Positions 1 through 8,917 of a DNA stretch of 64,000 bases are shown here, in pieces. The stretch covers positions 1-64,000 of the forward strand of contig JBCDIL010000010.1 in NCBI GenBank assembly GCA_038749025.1, read 5' to 3'. How positions within the stretch are numbered: the stretch's first letter is position 1; every line of letters starts with the position of its first letter. The position numbers and the translations under genes are program-made. Under the pieces are notes generated by a model that was not told the DNA's origin, did not search any database, and saw only the letters and a program-made list of their open reading frames with translations. The DNA comes from JBCAXA01 sp038749025. GTDB lineage: Bacteria > Pseudomonadota > Gammaproteobacteria > Steroidobacterales > Woeseiaceae.

Positions 1-165
1 ATGACCCAGCCCATTGGAATCCCCGGTTCGTCTGCTACGAACACTATTTGCTTAGGCAGAAATTGTTATTGCTAGAGTGTGCGCGGCTTATCTAGGTGGA
101 TCAAGAGAAAATATTTTGTATAGAATGTCATATTTATACAGATCGTCAATTACAAGATCTACGCA

Positions 166-816
166 ATGCCGACACAGCGCAAAGCCACGGTTTTACGATT
201 TGCCGACGCAGCGATCGACAAACCAAAGCGCGATCGAACGCGAGCGGCATTGATAGACGGCGCTATTTCGGTCGTTGCCGAGCTGGGTGTCGACGCGACG
301 ACCGTCCAAAACATCGTTCGCCGGACGGGCTTGGCGCATGGCACCTTCTACAACCATTTCGACGACCGTGCGGACATCCTGATCGCTGCGTCACTAGCGA
401 TCCTCGAGCACGTGGAACAGGTTATGATTCTAGAAGCCGGCCATGAGCCACCTGGCTGTCGACGGATGGTGATCGCGTTGCACACGCTGATGAGACATGC
501 GGGAGCGACGCCGGCTTACGGTCACTTGTTGGGCGACACGATCGGTCGCTACACGAATGTTACCGATCGCATCCGCCCGCCATTGCGGGGCGACTTACGG
601 GCGGCGCGCCGCGCCGGGGATATCACGATTCGACTCTCGGCGGCTGTCGAAGAACAGATCGCGACACTGGTTGGCTTAGCCATAAAACAACAACTGGCGG
701 GTCGGCCACGCAAGGCAACGTGTCGTATGACGTGCGAAGCCGTCATGCGCCTATTGGGGCAGTCACCAGACGCCGCGGCCACCGGGGTTCGCGAGGCATT
801 GTCTCGACGAGCCTGA
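166..816 (+). CDS. TetR/AcrR-family transcriptional regulator
   Basis: A 216-residue protein with a typical TetR N-terminal helix-turn-helix at about residues 25-70: the stretch RTRAALIDGAISVVAELG is followed by the recognition-helix signature GLAHGTFYNHFDDRADIL. The C-terminal part is helical and ligand-binding in this family, and its sequence gives no hint of the ligand. It is first in a run of same-strand genes (channel, pqiA, pqiA, pqiB, pqiC), with 64 bp to the preferred channel start, so it may control itself and the pqi set; that role is inferred. The preceding AT-rich stretch (about 60-165) probably holds its promoter and operator, but I could not define hexamers with confidence. Confidence 0.88.
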   Translation: MPTQRKATVLRFADAAIDKPKRDRTRAALIDGAISVVAELGVDATTVQNIVRRTGLAHGTFYNHFDDRADILIAASLAILEHVEQVMILEAGHEPPGCRRMVIALHTLMRHAGATPAYGHLLGDTIGRYTNVTDRIRPPLRGDLRAARRAGDITIRLSAAVEEQIATLVGLAIKQQLAGRPRKATCRMTCEAVMRLLGQSPDAAATGVREALSRRA

Positions 817-880
817 GGAATACGGACAGCTACACGGCGGCTCGGCGGTGTGTCGAGTGGCTACGGACAGGGACCTCGCT

Positions 881-1543
881 GTGCGAGACGACGAAAAAAA
901 GTACTGGGGTTTACTAAGCAGCCTTCTCGCTATGTTGGTTGTCGCCCCGATGGTTGAGTACCGGGTCGATGCAAGCCTTATCGTTGGCTTGATTTTCGGT
1001 TTGTTGCTGATTTTTGCGGTATGGACGGTCAGCCATAACACGCGGACGACGCTCGTCGCGACAACACTGGGCCTCACCCTGTTTGCCGGCAACGTGGCTG
1101 ATTCGTGGCTCGTGACGAATGGTTTTGTGAAGTTCGTCGTGATGGGGGCCGGCTGTTTGTTTTTCGCGTACGTGGGCGGTGTCATTTTTCGCGACACCTT
1201 CTATTCGCACCGAGTGACACTCGATACAGTCCTCGGTGCGGTCTGCGTCTACCTGATGCTGGGCCTGTGTTGGGGTTTTGCGTACGGCTTTGTTGCCCAG
1301 ATTGATCCGACCGCATTTCCCTCGATCAGCGCCGATGGGCACTTACTGAATCGGTTTGTTTACTTCAGCTTTGTGACACTCACGACTTTAGGCTTCGGCG
1401 ATATCGTGCCAACAACCGCCGCGACTCGCGGCCTGGTTATGCTCGAAGCGATCGTGGGTCAAATCTATTTGACCGTTCTCGTCGGCAGGCTGATCGGCTT
1501 ACATTTGTCGCACGAGCAACGAATGCGACCTCGCCATGACTAA
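881..1543 (+). CDS. Six-helix K+ channel-like membrane protein (Ion_trans_2 type)
   Basis: A membrane protein of about 220 residues with five to six hydrophobic segments. Before the last helix is a pore loop, VTLTTLGFGDIVPTT, which contains a K+-selectivity-filter-like TLGFGD. This is the two-TM pore module of potassium channels fused to extra N-terminal helices; no RCK/TrkA nucleotide-binding domain follows. GTG at 881 is preferred because AGGGA lies seven bases upstream; GTG at 848 (231 aa) is the alternative. The 3' end overlaps the next gene (pqiA-like, ATG at 1536) by 8 bp, so the two are probably translationally coupled. The pore call is secure; ion specificity and function beside a lipid-transport operon are unknown. 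Confidence 0.8.
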   Translation: MRDDEKKYWGLLSSLLAMLVVAPMVEYRVDASLIVGLIFGLLLIFAVWTVSHNTRTTLVATTLGLTLFAGNVADSWLVTNGFVKFVVMGAGCLFFAYVGGVIFRDTFYSHRVTLDTVLGAVCVYLMLGLCWGFAYGFVAQIDPTAFPSISADGHLLNRFVYFSFVTLTTLGFGDIVPTTAATRGLVMLEAIVGQIYLTVLVGRLIGLHLSHEQRMRPRHD

Positions 1544-2174
1544 CCGTCGGGCGACGATTCAAGCACTCAACGAGCGCTATGTGGCCTGTCAATCTTGCGA
1601 TGCACTATGGCCACGGCCCCAGCTTGAGCCCGGGCAACGCGCCCGGTGTCCACGCTGTCATAGTGTTGTACTCGCCAACAAAACGCGTGGCGTTGAGCGA
1701 ACGACAGCACTAATGCTGGCGAGCTTGGTGGTTTACATTGTCGCGATTGCCTTCCCCTTCATGAGCATGGAGCGCGCGGGTCTAAGCAACGAAATATCGG
1801 TGATTGATGCGGTCACCATTCTGTGGAGTAACGGAATGGGTGTTCTCGCGATCACGACCGGTTTGTTGATCCTGCTATTCCCGCTAACGCGGGTCGTCAT
1901 GATCTTGGTGTTGCATGCTGTCGTACACCGCCGGCTCGGTAAGCCGGCGCACCATGCGTTTCTATTGCGAATCGGCCAAATGATCGAGCCGTGGGCAATG
2001 GCCGATATTTTCATGATTGGCGTTATCGTGTCGTTGGTAAAGGTGGGTAGCCTTGCGCGCATTGAGGTCGGGCCTGCCTTCTGGGCGATGTCCGCCTTGA
2101 TCGTCTTCATGGCAATGGGTACGTCGGCGACTTGTCGCGATACGGTGTGGGACATGTTGAGACAGCGGTTATGA
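1536..2174 (+). CDS. pqiA: Paraquat-inducible protein A, first half-size PqiA
   Basis: A 212-residue inner-membrane protein equal to one of the two repeats of E. coli PqiA. A zinc-ribbon-like CQSC...CPRC pair lies near residues 18-44, followed by four hydrophobic segments. The family works with PqiB and PqiC to move lipids across the envelope. Here PqiA is two single-domain proteins encoded by adjacent genes rather than one protein of about 417 residues. The start overlaps the channel gene, and the TGA stop shares ATGA with the next gene. All family features are intact, so this is a natural split and not a broken gene. Confidence 0.88.
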   Translation: MTNRRATIQALNERYVACQSCDALWPRPQLEPGQRARCPRCHSVVLANKTRGVERTTALMLASLVVYIVAIAFPFMSMERAGLSNEISVIDAVTILWSNGMGVLAITTGLLILLFPLTRVVMILVLHAVVHRRLGKPAHHAFLLRIGQMIEPWAMADIFMIGVIVSLVKVGSLARIEVGPAFWAMSALIVFMAMGTSATCRDTVWDMLRQRL

Positions 2175-2794
2175 GAACCGCGACCGAAGCAGGGTTGGTG
2201 CTGTGTCGCAGCTGTGGGACGTTGTCGGACGTGGCGGAAGGTCGCTGTACCGTATGCGGTGCGACCCTGAGACGACCCGACCGCCGCGGCCTGCAGGCCG
2301 TTTGGGCCTACTGGTTAGCCGGGATACTGGCCTACATTCCTGGCAACATCCTGCCGATCATGCTGACCCAATCGGTCTCAGGCGTTAGCGAATCGACAAT
2401 TCTCGGCGGCGTCGTGACCCTGCTGCACCACGGAAGTTATGGCATCGCGGCCGTTATCTTCATTGCCAGTATCGGCGTGCCTGTTAGTAAATTCATGGTT
2501 ATCGCATGGTTAGCGCTATCCATCCAAAAAGGCTGGTCGGTCAACAATCATCAAAGACACCGAGCCCATCAGGCAATCGAGTTTATTGGCCGCTGGTCGA
2601 TGATCGATGTCTTCGTCGTCGCCGCCTTGGCCGCACTGATCCAAGTCGGTGGCCTGATGTCGATCGCTCCGGGCATTGGCGTCAACGCGTTTGCGATGTC
2701 GGTCGTGCTGACGATGTTTTCGGCAATGAGTTTAGACCCGAGGTTGATTTGGGATAGACCCTCGCAGGAATCGAGAATCACTGATGAGCACTGA
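2171..2794 (+). CDS. pqiA: Paraquat-inducible protein A, second half-size PqiA
   Basis: A 207-residue second PqiA-domain protein. It has its own zinc-ribbon cysteines (CRSCG...CTVCG, about residues 13-31) and four membrane segments, including PGNILPIM and the FIGRWSMIDVFVVA stretch typical of the family. The ATG at 2171 is chosen because it overlaps the preceding stop as ATGA; an upstream in-frame start at 2132 would bury it in the previous gene. The stop overlaps the pqiB start (2784) by 11 bp. With the preceding gene it supplies the two PqiA modules that E. coli carries in one chain. Confidence 0.87.
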   Translation: MRTATEAGLVLCRSCGTLSDVAEGRCTVCGATLRRPDRRGLQAVWAYWLAGILAYIPGNILPIMLTQSVSGVSESTILGGVVTLLHHGSYGIAAVIFIASIGVPVSKFMVIAWLALSIQKGWSVNNHQRHRAHQAIEFIGRWSMIDVFVVAALAALIQVGGLMSIAPGIGVNAFAMSVVLTMFSAMSLDPRLIWDRPSQESRITDEH

Positions 2795-4448
2795 AAACGC
2801 CGATCAATTGTCCATTGAAACGCCGTCGCCACGACGTTTGTCGCGTGTCTGGATCGTACCGATTATCGCGTTCGTTATCGGCGCGGCGGTGATCGTCCAG
2901 TCGATACTTGAACAGGGACCATTGGTCGAAATACGGTTTCAAAAGGGCCAAGGCATTACGGCTGGCAAGACCGAGGTACGCCATAACGACGTCGTCGTCG
3001 GGTTGGTAGAGGAATTGACACTCGCTGATGACCTGGAAAGCGTTATCGTCCGTGCCCGGATGGAGCCGTTCATGCGGCCCTACCTTGGTGATACCACGGA
3101 GTTTTGGGTGGTAAGCGCCAACATTTCCGGTACCAACCTTACCGGTCTCAGCACCTTGCTTTCAGGCGCCTACATCGAGGTTGATTGGGAACGCCCGCCA
3201 GAGCAGCGACAGCGCTCATTCGACGGCTTCGAAGATCCGCCGATGACGCCGCCGGGTGTCGCTGGACGGCATTTTCAACTTCGAAGCGATAATGCGGGCT
3301 CAATCGGCGTGGGTTCGCCGGTTTTTTACCGCCGCATTCGGGTCGGCCAGGTCGAGGGCCAGCAACTGTCTGAGAACTTCGGCTACGTCGTCTACGACGC
3401 ATTTGTCGAGGCCCCGTATGACCAGCTGCTCGGACCGGCGACGCACTTCTGGGATGTGTCGGGTGTCGACGTCTTGGCCGGAACCGACGGCCTCGGCGTA
3501 TCGTTTCACTCGATCGAATCGTTGCTAGCCGGGGGCGTCGAGTTCGGTGATATCGGTAAAACGATCGGTACAGTGGCCCTTGCTGAGGATTTTCAATTCA
3601 TCATCTACGACAACCGTGATGCCGCCGTTGAGAGCCAATATTTCGCCCCTGAGGGCAGCGGTTTTTACTTTATGGCCCTTTTCGTTGACTCGATTCGTGG
3701 ACTTGAGATCGGCGCACCGATCGAGTGGCAGGGCATTCGCATCGGTAACGTGCGCGATATCGTTCTCGACCTCGGCGATGTTACGAAAGATGAACGTATC
3801 GTCTATGCGGTTCTCGAGTTGCAGCCGAGTCGTATCGGCTTGGAGGATGTGGCAGAGGAAGACTTGCGAGTCAGCATGACTCGTTGGGTTCGCTCCGGTA
3901 TGCGTGTTCAACTTGCCTCGGGCAATATCCTCACTGGCAAAAAGTTGATCCGTTTTGTCGACGGTGTCGCGCCGATTGACAACGATTTAACGGTCGACTT
4001 TGACGCGTTGCCGTTTCCCGAGTTGCCGACATCGGCATCAAACTTGGGCGCGGTGACCCAAAACGTCGAGCAGATTGTCGCCAACGTTGCTGAGCTACCC
4101 CTCGATCAATTGGTCGGCGCCATCATCCGCTTACTCAATGATGCGGATGCGTTACTCGCCAATCCCGATGCCCGTAATCTACCTGCCACTCTGAACGCAG
4201 CGCTGACGGCGATCGGCGGAGCCGCCGAGAACGTCAACGCCGCAACCAGTGACTTGCCGCAGTTGATCAATGCGCTCAATGAGATTGCAACGGCGGGCGA
4301 GGCGACATTGGCCGGACTTTCGCCAGATTCGGCCTTGTACATCGATCTGTCGAATGCGGTTCGCGAGCTTCGCGATGCCACGCGCTCGTTGGCGGCGCTG
4401 GCAGCGCGGCTTGAGGAAAAACCCAACGCACTGATACTGGGACGCTAA
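2784..4448 (+). CDS. pqiB: PqiB, MCE-domain intermembrane lipid transport protein
   Basis: A 554-residue protein, close to the 546 of E. coli PqiB. After an N-terminal charged stretch comes one membrane anchor (about residues 23-41, WIVPIIAFVIGAAVIVQSI). Three successive MCE/MlaD modules begin near residues 45, 160 and 285; each has the VxxGxxVxYrGIxVGxV-type turn (for example GAPIEWQGIRIGNV). The C-terminal 150 residues form a long amphipathic helical region. In E. coli PqiB makes a hexameric periplasmic tube that links PqiA to outer-membrane PqiC. The gene overlaps the second pqiA and abuts pqiC (shared base at 4448). Confidence 0.93.
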   Translation: MSTENADQLSIETPSPRRLSRVWIVPIIAFVIGAAVIVQSILEQGPLVEIRFQKGQGITAGKTEVRHNDVVVGLVEELTLADDLESVIVRARMEPFMRPYLGDTTEFWVVSANISGTNLTGLSTLLSGAYIEVDWERPPEQRQRSFDGFEDPPMTPPGVAGRHFQLRSDNAGSIGVGSPVFYRRIRVGQVEGQQLSENFGYVVYDAFVEAPYDQLLGPATHFWDVSGVDVLAGTDGLGVSFHSIESLLAGGVEFGDIGKTIGTVALAEDFQFIIYDNRDAAVESQYFAPEGSGFYFMALFVDSIRGLEIGAPIEWQGIRIGNVRDIVLDLGDVTKDERIVYAVLELQPSRIGLEDVAEEDLRVSMTRWVRSGMRVQLASGNILTGKKLIRFVDGVAPIDNDLTVDFDALPFPELPTSASNLGAVTQNVEQIVANVAELPLDQLVGAIIRLLNDADALLANPDARNLPATLNAALTAIGGAAENVNAATSDLPQLINALNEIATAGEATLAGLSPDSALYIDLSNAVRELRDATRSLAALAARLEEKPNALILGR

Positions 4449-5038
4449 TGAAAACGCTTCGAAACACGGGACTGTTACTCGCCATGATCGCGTTGGCTGG
4501 GTGCGCCAGTGCGCCGAACCCAACCTTGTATATGCTACCGGCACCGCTCGGTGATGGGTCGAGTGCAACAAGGACAATCGCTATCGGCTTGGCCGAAGTT
4601 GAGCTACCGGCCTACGCACGGTCGAGTCTGATCGCCAGCGCCGATTCTGAACACCGGGTTCGTTTAGACGACAATCACCGTTGGGCATCGCCGCCATCGG
4701 AAGCACTAACCCGCGGATTGGCGGTGCGCCTGGAAAACCAATTGCAGGCCGACGTGCTGGTTCGGCCATACCCACGCGAGTTCGTGCCGGCGCTCGTTAT
4801 AGAGGTATCGTTTGACGAGTTGCTGCGATCAACCGACGGCGCGGCCACGATGCGCGGCAAAGCGCTGCTGGTGCATGCTCGCGATCGTGATGTGACGATC
4901 GTCAGGTTCGAGATTCATGAAACACCGTCGGGCAATCGCGGCTACGAGGGCTTCATGGCGGCTATTGGCGCTGGCTTAACGGAACTCGCGAGCCGCATCA
5001 GCGCCACCATCGACGCTAACCCGCGCGCAATACCCTAA
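4448..5038 (+). CDS. pqiC: PqiC, outer-membrane lipoprotein of the Pqi transporter (DUF330)
   Basis: A 196-residue lipoprotein: signal peptide with lipobox LAGC (Cys about residue 19), followed by the ABC-type auxiliary-lipoprotein fold (YMLPAPLG near the N-terminus; LPAYARSSLIAS; RWASPPSEALTRGLAVRLENQL). The size matches E. coli PqiC. It starts at the last base of pqiB, in keeping with one polycistron. The 3' end runs convergently into the ybbP-like gene on the other strand and overlaps it by about 23 bp (5016-5038), so the two transcripts would be antisense at their ends. Confidence 0.88.
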   Translation: MKTLRNTGLLLAMIALAGCASAPNPTLYMLPAPLGDGSSATRTIAIGLAEVELPAYARSSLIASADSEHRVRLDDNHRWASPPSEALTRGLAVRLENQLQADVLVRPYPREFVPALVIEVSFDELLRSTDGAATMRGKALLVHARDRDVTIVRFEIHETPSGNRGYEGFMAAIGAGLTELASRISATIDANPRAIP

Positions 5039-7508
5039 CTGGCGGTGTCGTTACGGCACTGCGGGCAGCGATAATTCCCGATAGCCCAACGACTGCGGCA
5101 CCGCCCAAGAAACCTGCCAACCACAGCATAGGATCAAACCCGTAACTCAGCTGAAAAAGCTCCCGCGCCGCGACCCAGCCTAGCGCACTGGCACCTAATG
5201 CTGCTAACAGCCCAGCGGCCAATCCGATGGCGAGAAACTCGGCCGCAACGCCCGCAAATACCGTTCCAGATCGGGCGCCAAACGTGCGCAGCAGCGCGCT
5301 CTCGTAGCGGCGCTCGTTCAACGTGGTTTGTACAGCGGCGAACAAGACCACTAAGCCAGCGCCCAGCGTGAACAGAAAGACGGCTTGCACCGCGAGCGAC
5401 GCGCGATCAATGATGCCGCGCACCTGTTCGATGATGGCACCGGTATCGATCACCGAGACACTGGGGTGCTCGCGGGCGAGCGTGAGCATCGCATTTCGTT
5501 GCGAATCGTCAACTCGCAAGGCCGTAATAAATGTACGTGGGAACTGATCGAGCGCACCGCCAGACAACACCATGAAGAAATTCGGCTCGAACGAATCCCA
5601 TTGGATGCGCCTGAAACTGCTGATCGTGGCATCGATCTCAACGCCGGCGATCATAAAGGTCAGAACGTCGCCCATACTAAGGCTAAGCTGGACGGCGACC
5701 TCTTCATCGACAGAGACCAGCACACGCTCGCCTGCGTAGTTCTCACCCCACCATTCCCCGGCCGTAATTTCGTTCGTAGCAGATAAGGTGTTGGTGTAGG
5801 TCAGATTGGCCTCGCGACCGGCGAACCGGCGCGCATCAGCATCGCGAAATTCTCGCTCGCGAACATCGTCACCGTTTATGCGCACCATCCTTGCACGGAC
5901 CAATGGCGTAAGCCCACGGGCATCGATATTCGCGTCGGTGAGGATTGTCCGAACGCTGTCGGTCTCGTCGGGCTGAATATTGATGACGAAGCGATTCGGG
6001 ACATCCTCTCCGAGCGTCGCGCGCCAACTCGACAACAAGTCGGTTCGGACGAATGTCAGAAACAAGAGCACCATCAAACCGAGCCCGAAGGCAACCACTT
6101 GTACAGCGCTCAACGATCCGCGGCGTGCCACGTTAGCCAGACCGTAGCGCCATGACACACCGACGCTCGAGCGCAGCGAAGCCAGTGCGCCGGTCAGCAA
6201 ACGGCCGCCCACGTACAGGACAACGCCAGCTAAGGCACTGCCCCCGAGGATAATGCTCACCAAGGTCAAGTCGCGAACTGACCAATAAACCAACGCCCCG
6301 AGCGCCAGCAACGCGGAACCGTAGGTGGCCAACGCCGTCGGCGGTGGCGGTGCCAGGTCATGGCGAAGTACACGCAGCGGCGGTGTACTCTTAAGCGTCA
6401 ACAGACTCGGTAGTGCAAAACCGATGAGCAAGACGGTTGCTGTGCCGACACCGAGGACAATCGGGAACAACGATGGCGACGGCAGATCGGCGCGTAACAG
6501 ATCGCCCAGCAAATTAACCAGTACGCGCTCGCTGACGAAACCAAGCGCGCTGCCGATCGCACTGGCAATCGCCGCAATAATTAATAATTGGATGATGCTG
6601 ACGTTCAGAACAAAGCGCTGCGATGCGCCAAGGCTTTTCATCAGCGCGGCGGTATCGAGTCGACGCTCGGCATAGCGACGGGCCGCCATAGCGACAGCGA
6701 CAGCCGCAAGCACCAAGCTCACCAGTGACGCAAGCGCCAAAAAGCGGCTCGCGCGATCAATTGCGTCGGTCAGGCTGCCGCTGGCCTCACCGCGAGTTTG
6801 CACCCGAATCGATGCGGCCAATTCACCGTTTAGCCGCTCAGCGAATGTATCGACGGGTGCACGCTCACCCGCAAATAGCTGAGCGTAGCTGACGCGGCTG
6901 CCCTCACGGACCAAACCCGTGGCATCCAGTTCGCCCAGGTTAATCAGAATCGTTGGCGCGAAGCTGGTAAAGCCCGTCGATTGATCTGGCCGGTAGGCGA
7001 GCAGGCGGCTAACGGTGAGCTGCTTCTCGCCGACATCAAGCACAGTACCGACGTCAGCGCCGAGTCGAGCCAGCGCGGCGCGTTCCGCCCAGACCTCGCC
7101 CGGCGGCGGTACGGTCGAGACTTTCACGCCGGTATCGAACAAACTGTCAGCCGTTTGCAACTGACCCCGCAACGGGTAGCCGTCCGTCACCGCTTGTAAA
7201 CGGACCAGCGTTGACTCATCACCGGCGTAGACAACCGTGACGAAAGAAACCGATTCGGCACTGTCGAGCCCAGCCTCGGCGGCTTGTTCGAGCCAGACCG
7301 GGTCGAGCGGCTCAGCCGAGCGAACCCGAATATCGCCGGCGAGAACCTCGCTCGCCTGCAAACGGACCGCTTGGGCGACGCGATCGGTTAAAAAGCCTAT
7401 GGCGGTGACGGAGGCTACTGCAATGCTCAGGGCGGCTAGCAAGACCAACACCTCACCGCCGCGGATCTCACGAAGGAGCGATCGCCAGGCGAACGTCAGC
7501 GTCTTCAT
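5016..7508 (-). CDS. ybbP: YbbP-like ABC transporter permease (FtsX-like)
   Basis: An 830-residue permease with the MacB/FtsX layout: N-terminal helix, large periplasmic domain, three helices near residues 255-370, further central helices, a second periplasmic region, and three C-terminal helices (about residues 695-820). E. coli YbbP is about 804 residues. It pairs with the ATPase encoded just upstream (7505-8191; 4-bp stop/start overlap). By family position the pair is thought to export or extract lipidic or hydrophobic compounds from the inner membrane; the substrate is not established. The neighbourhood ybbP-ybbA divergent from tesA is the same as in E. coli. Confidence 0.9.
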   Translation of the reverse strand: MKTLTFAWRSLLREIRGGEVLVLLAALSIAVASVTAIGFLTDRVAQAVRLQASEVLAGDIRVRSAEPLDPVWLEQAAEAGLDSAESVSFVTVVYAGDESTLVRLQAVTDGYPLRGQLQTADSLFDTGVKVSTVPPPGEVWAERAALARLGADVGTVLDVGEKQLTVSRLLAYRPDQSTGFTSFAPTILINLGELDATGLVREGSRVSYAQLFAGERAPVDTFAERLNGELAASIRVQTRGEASGSLTDAIDRASRFLALASLVSLVLAAVAVAMAARRYAERRLDTAALMKSLGASQRFVLNVSIIQLLIIAAIASAIGSALGFVSERVLVNLLGDLLRADLPSPSLFPIVLGVGTATVLLIGFALPSLLTLKSTPPLRVLRHDLAPPPPTALATYGSALLALGALVYWSVRDLTLVSIILGGSALAGVVLYVGGRLLTGALASLRSSVGVSWRYGLANVARRGSLSAVQVVAFGLGLMVLLFLTFVRTDLLSSWRATLGEDVPNRFVINIQPDETDSVRTILTDANIDARGLTPLVRARMVRINGDDVREREFRDADARRFAGREANLTYTNTLSATNEITAGEWWGENYAGERVLVSVDEEVAVQLSLSMGDVLTFMIAGVEIDATISSFRRIQWDSFEPNFFMVLSGGALDQFPRTFITALRVDDSQRNAMLTLAREHPSVSVIDTGAIIEQVRGIIDRASLAVQAVFLFTLGAGLVVLFAAVQTTLNERRYESALLRTFGARSGTVFAGVAAEFLAIGLAAGLLAALGASALGWVAARELFQLSYGFDPMLWLAGFLGGAAVVGLSGIIAARSAVTTPPVRVLRAG

Positions 7509-8191
7509 GCCGCAGCCTGTAGGCGACCGGCGTCGATGACCAGTCGCTCATCGCAGCGCGCGGCCAGCGACTCATCATGGGTAACCAAGACCAAGGTCGT
7601 GCCCGTTTCCGCATTCATACTGAACATAAGGTCGATCACCCGCTCACCGGTCGTCTTGTCGAGGTTGCCTGTCGGCTCGTCTGCGAATAACAGGCTCGGC
7701 TGGCTGGCGTACGCGCGCGCCAACGCGACCCGTTGTTTCTCGCCGCCCGATAATTGGTTGGGGTAATGACCGGCCCGCTCAGCCAAGCCGACCTCGGTCA
7801 AGATGGTGCGGCCGCGCGCGCGTGCAGCAGAATCGCCCGCGAGCTCCATGGGCAACATGATGTTCTCGATGGCCGTCAATGACGGCACCAAATGGAACGA
7901 CTGGAACATAAAGCCGACTTTGCGAGCACGCAGCGCCGCGCGACCGTCCTCATCAAGGTCGTTGAGCGCGACGCCGTCGAGCGTTACGCCACCGCTGGTC
8001 GGCGTATCGAGACCGGCGAGCAAAGCCAGCAATGTAGACTTCCCAGCGCCAGACGGCCCGATAATCGCTGCGGTCGAACCGGCAGCAATATCGAAACTGA
8101 CGTCATTGAGAATGGTCAGAGACCCTTCAGGGCTGCTAACCTTTTTTGTCAGTTGGCGAGCCGACAGCATGATTGAGGGTGCATCGGGCAT
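7505..8191 (-). CDS. ybbA: YbbA-like ABC transporter ATP-binding protein
   Basis: A LolD/MacB-type ATPase of 228 residues: Walker A GPSGAGKST, Q-loop region FMFQSFHLVPSLTA, signature LSGGEKQRVALARA, Walker B LLFADEPTGNLD, and the H-loop VTHD. The start at 8191 (MPDAPSIML) aligns in length with E. coli YbbA; ATG at 8170 and an upstream extension to 8233 are alternatives. It overlaps its permease by 4 bp. With start 8191 its CAT and the ATG of divergent tesA share the same CATG, an extremely tight divergent arrangement. Confidence 0.92.
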   Translation of the reverse strand: MPDAPSIMLSARQLTKKVSSPEGSLTILNDVSFDIAAGSTAAIIGPSGAGKSTLLALLAGLDTPTSGGVTLDGVALNDLDEDGRAALRARKVGFMFQSFHLVPSLTAIENIMLPMELAGDSAARARGRTILTEVGLAERAGHYPNQLSGGEKQRVALARAYASQPSLLFADEPTGNLDKTTGERVIDLMFSMNAETGTTLVLVTHDESLAARCDERLVIDAGRLQAAA

Positions 8192-8840
8192 GCGGAAAAC
8201 CGTCCTACAATTCGGGTTGTTGTTGTTCATCATGGGGACGAACAGCGGCTATGCCAATGGGTCAAACACACTTCTTGTCGTGGGCGACAGCCTAAGCGCC
8301 GCATATAACCTTGAAATCGGTGAAGGCTGGGTGAATCTGCTGGAGCAAAAGCTGGCCGCAGAAGGTCATCAGTTCGACGTCGTTAACGCCAGTATCTCCG
8401 GCGACACCACCGCGGGCGGCCGCGCTCGGCTACCGGCAGCCCTGGAACGACATAAGCCATCGATCGTCGTCATCGAGCTGGGGGGCAACGACGGCCTACG
8501 CGGGATTCCGGTGCGCGTGATGCGCGCTAACCTAATCGCAATGATCGAGGCAGCCACGTCAGCGGACGCGAAGGTGGTTTTGCTCGGCATTCGTATTCCA
8601 GAGAATTACGGCGCTCGGTACACGGCCGAGTTTTTCGCCACCTACGGCGAATTGGCCGCCGAATATCAGTTACCGCTGGTCGATTTCTTCATGGAAGGCG
8701 TCGCGCTCGACGATACGTTGATGCAAAGTGATGGCATCCACCCGAATGCCGCCGCCCAGCCGCGGTTACTCGACAATGCCTGGCCGGCGATCGCAAAGGC
8801 GCTAGAAAGAGCACCTGCAGCGCCGACAGCGCTAAAATAG
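8190..8840 (+). CDS. tesA: TesA, periplasmic GDSL-type thioesterase / arylesterase
   Basis: A 216-residue SGNH hydrolase. It has a signal peptide (LQFGLLLFIMGTNSGYA), block I GDSLSAAYN (nucleophilic Ser), the Gly of block II in SGDTTAGG, block III GGNDGLRG, and the catalytic DGIHPN near the C-terminus. E. coli TesA hydrolyses acyl-CoA, lysophospholipid and aryl esters in the periplasm. ATG at 8190 is preferred; ATG at 8169 would add seven residues before the signal peptide. The next gene is fadD, 77 bp downstream, which fits fatty-acid metabolism. Confidence 0.92.
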   Translation: MRKTVLQFGLLLFIMGTNSGYANGSNTLLVVGDSLSAAYNLEIGEGWVNLLEQKLAAEGHQFDVVNASISGDTTAGGRARLPAALERHKPSIVVIELGGNDGLRGIPVRVMRANLIAMIEAATSADAKVVLLGIRIPENYGARYTAEFFATYGELAAEYQLPLVDFFMEGVALDDTLMQSDGIHPNAAAQPRLLDNAWPAIAKALERAPAAPTALK

Positions 8841-8917
8841 GCGGCCCGCCACAGGATCGGACTGTGGCGGTATACAGCAGCGAACAACGATCTAGCACCG
8901 ACACTTTTGGGGGGCGC

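Noticed and set aside
96..446. A 116-residue plus-strand frame at the left edge
   Set aside because: It overlaps the TetR gene in another frame and reads as basic, low-complexity text. The TetR helix-turn-helix is clear.
1536..2794. pqiA broken by a stop into two pieces (pseudogene)
   Set aside because: Each half has its own zinc ribbon, four helices and proper start with ATGA coupling. Half-size PqiA proteins are known in other bacteria.
7803..8189. N-terminal extension of tesA back to 7803
   Set aside because: The region is antisense to the ATPase motifs of ybbA, and the true signal peptide starts at 8190 (or 8169).
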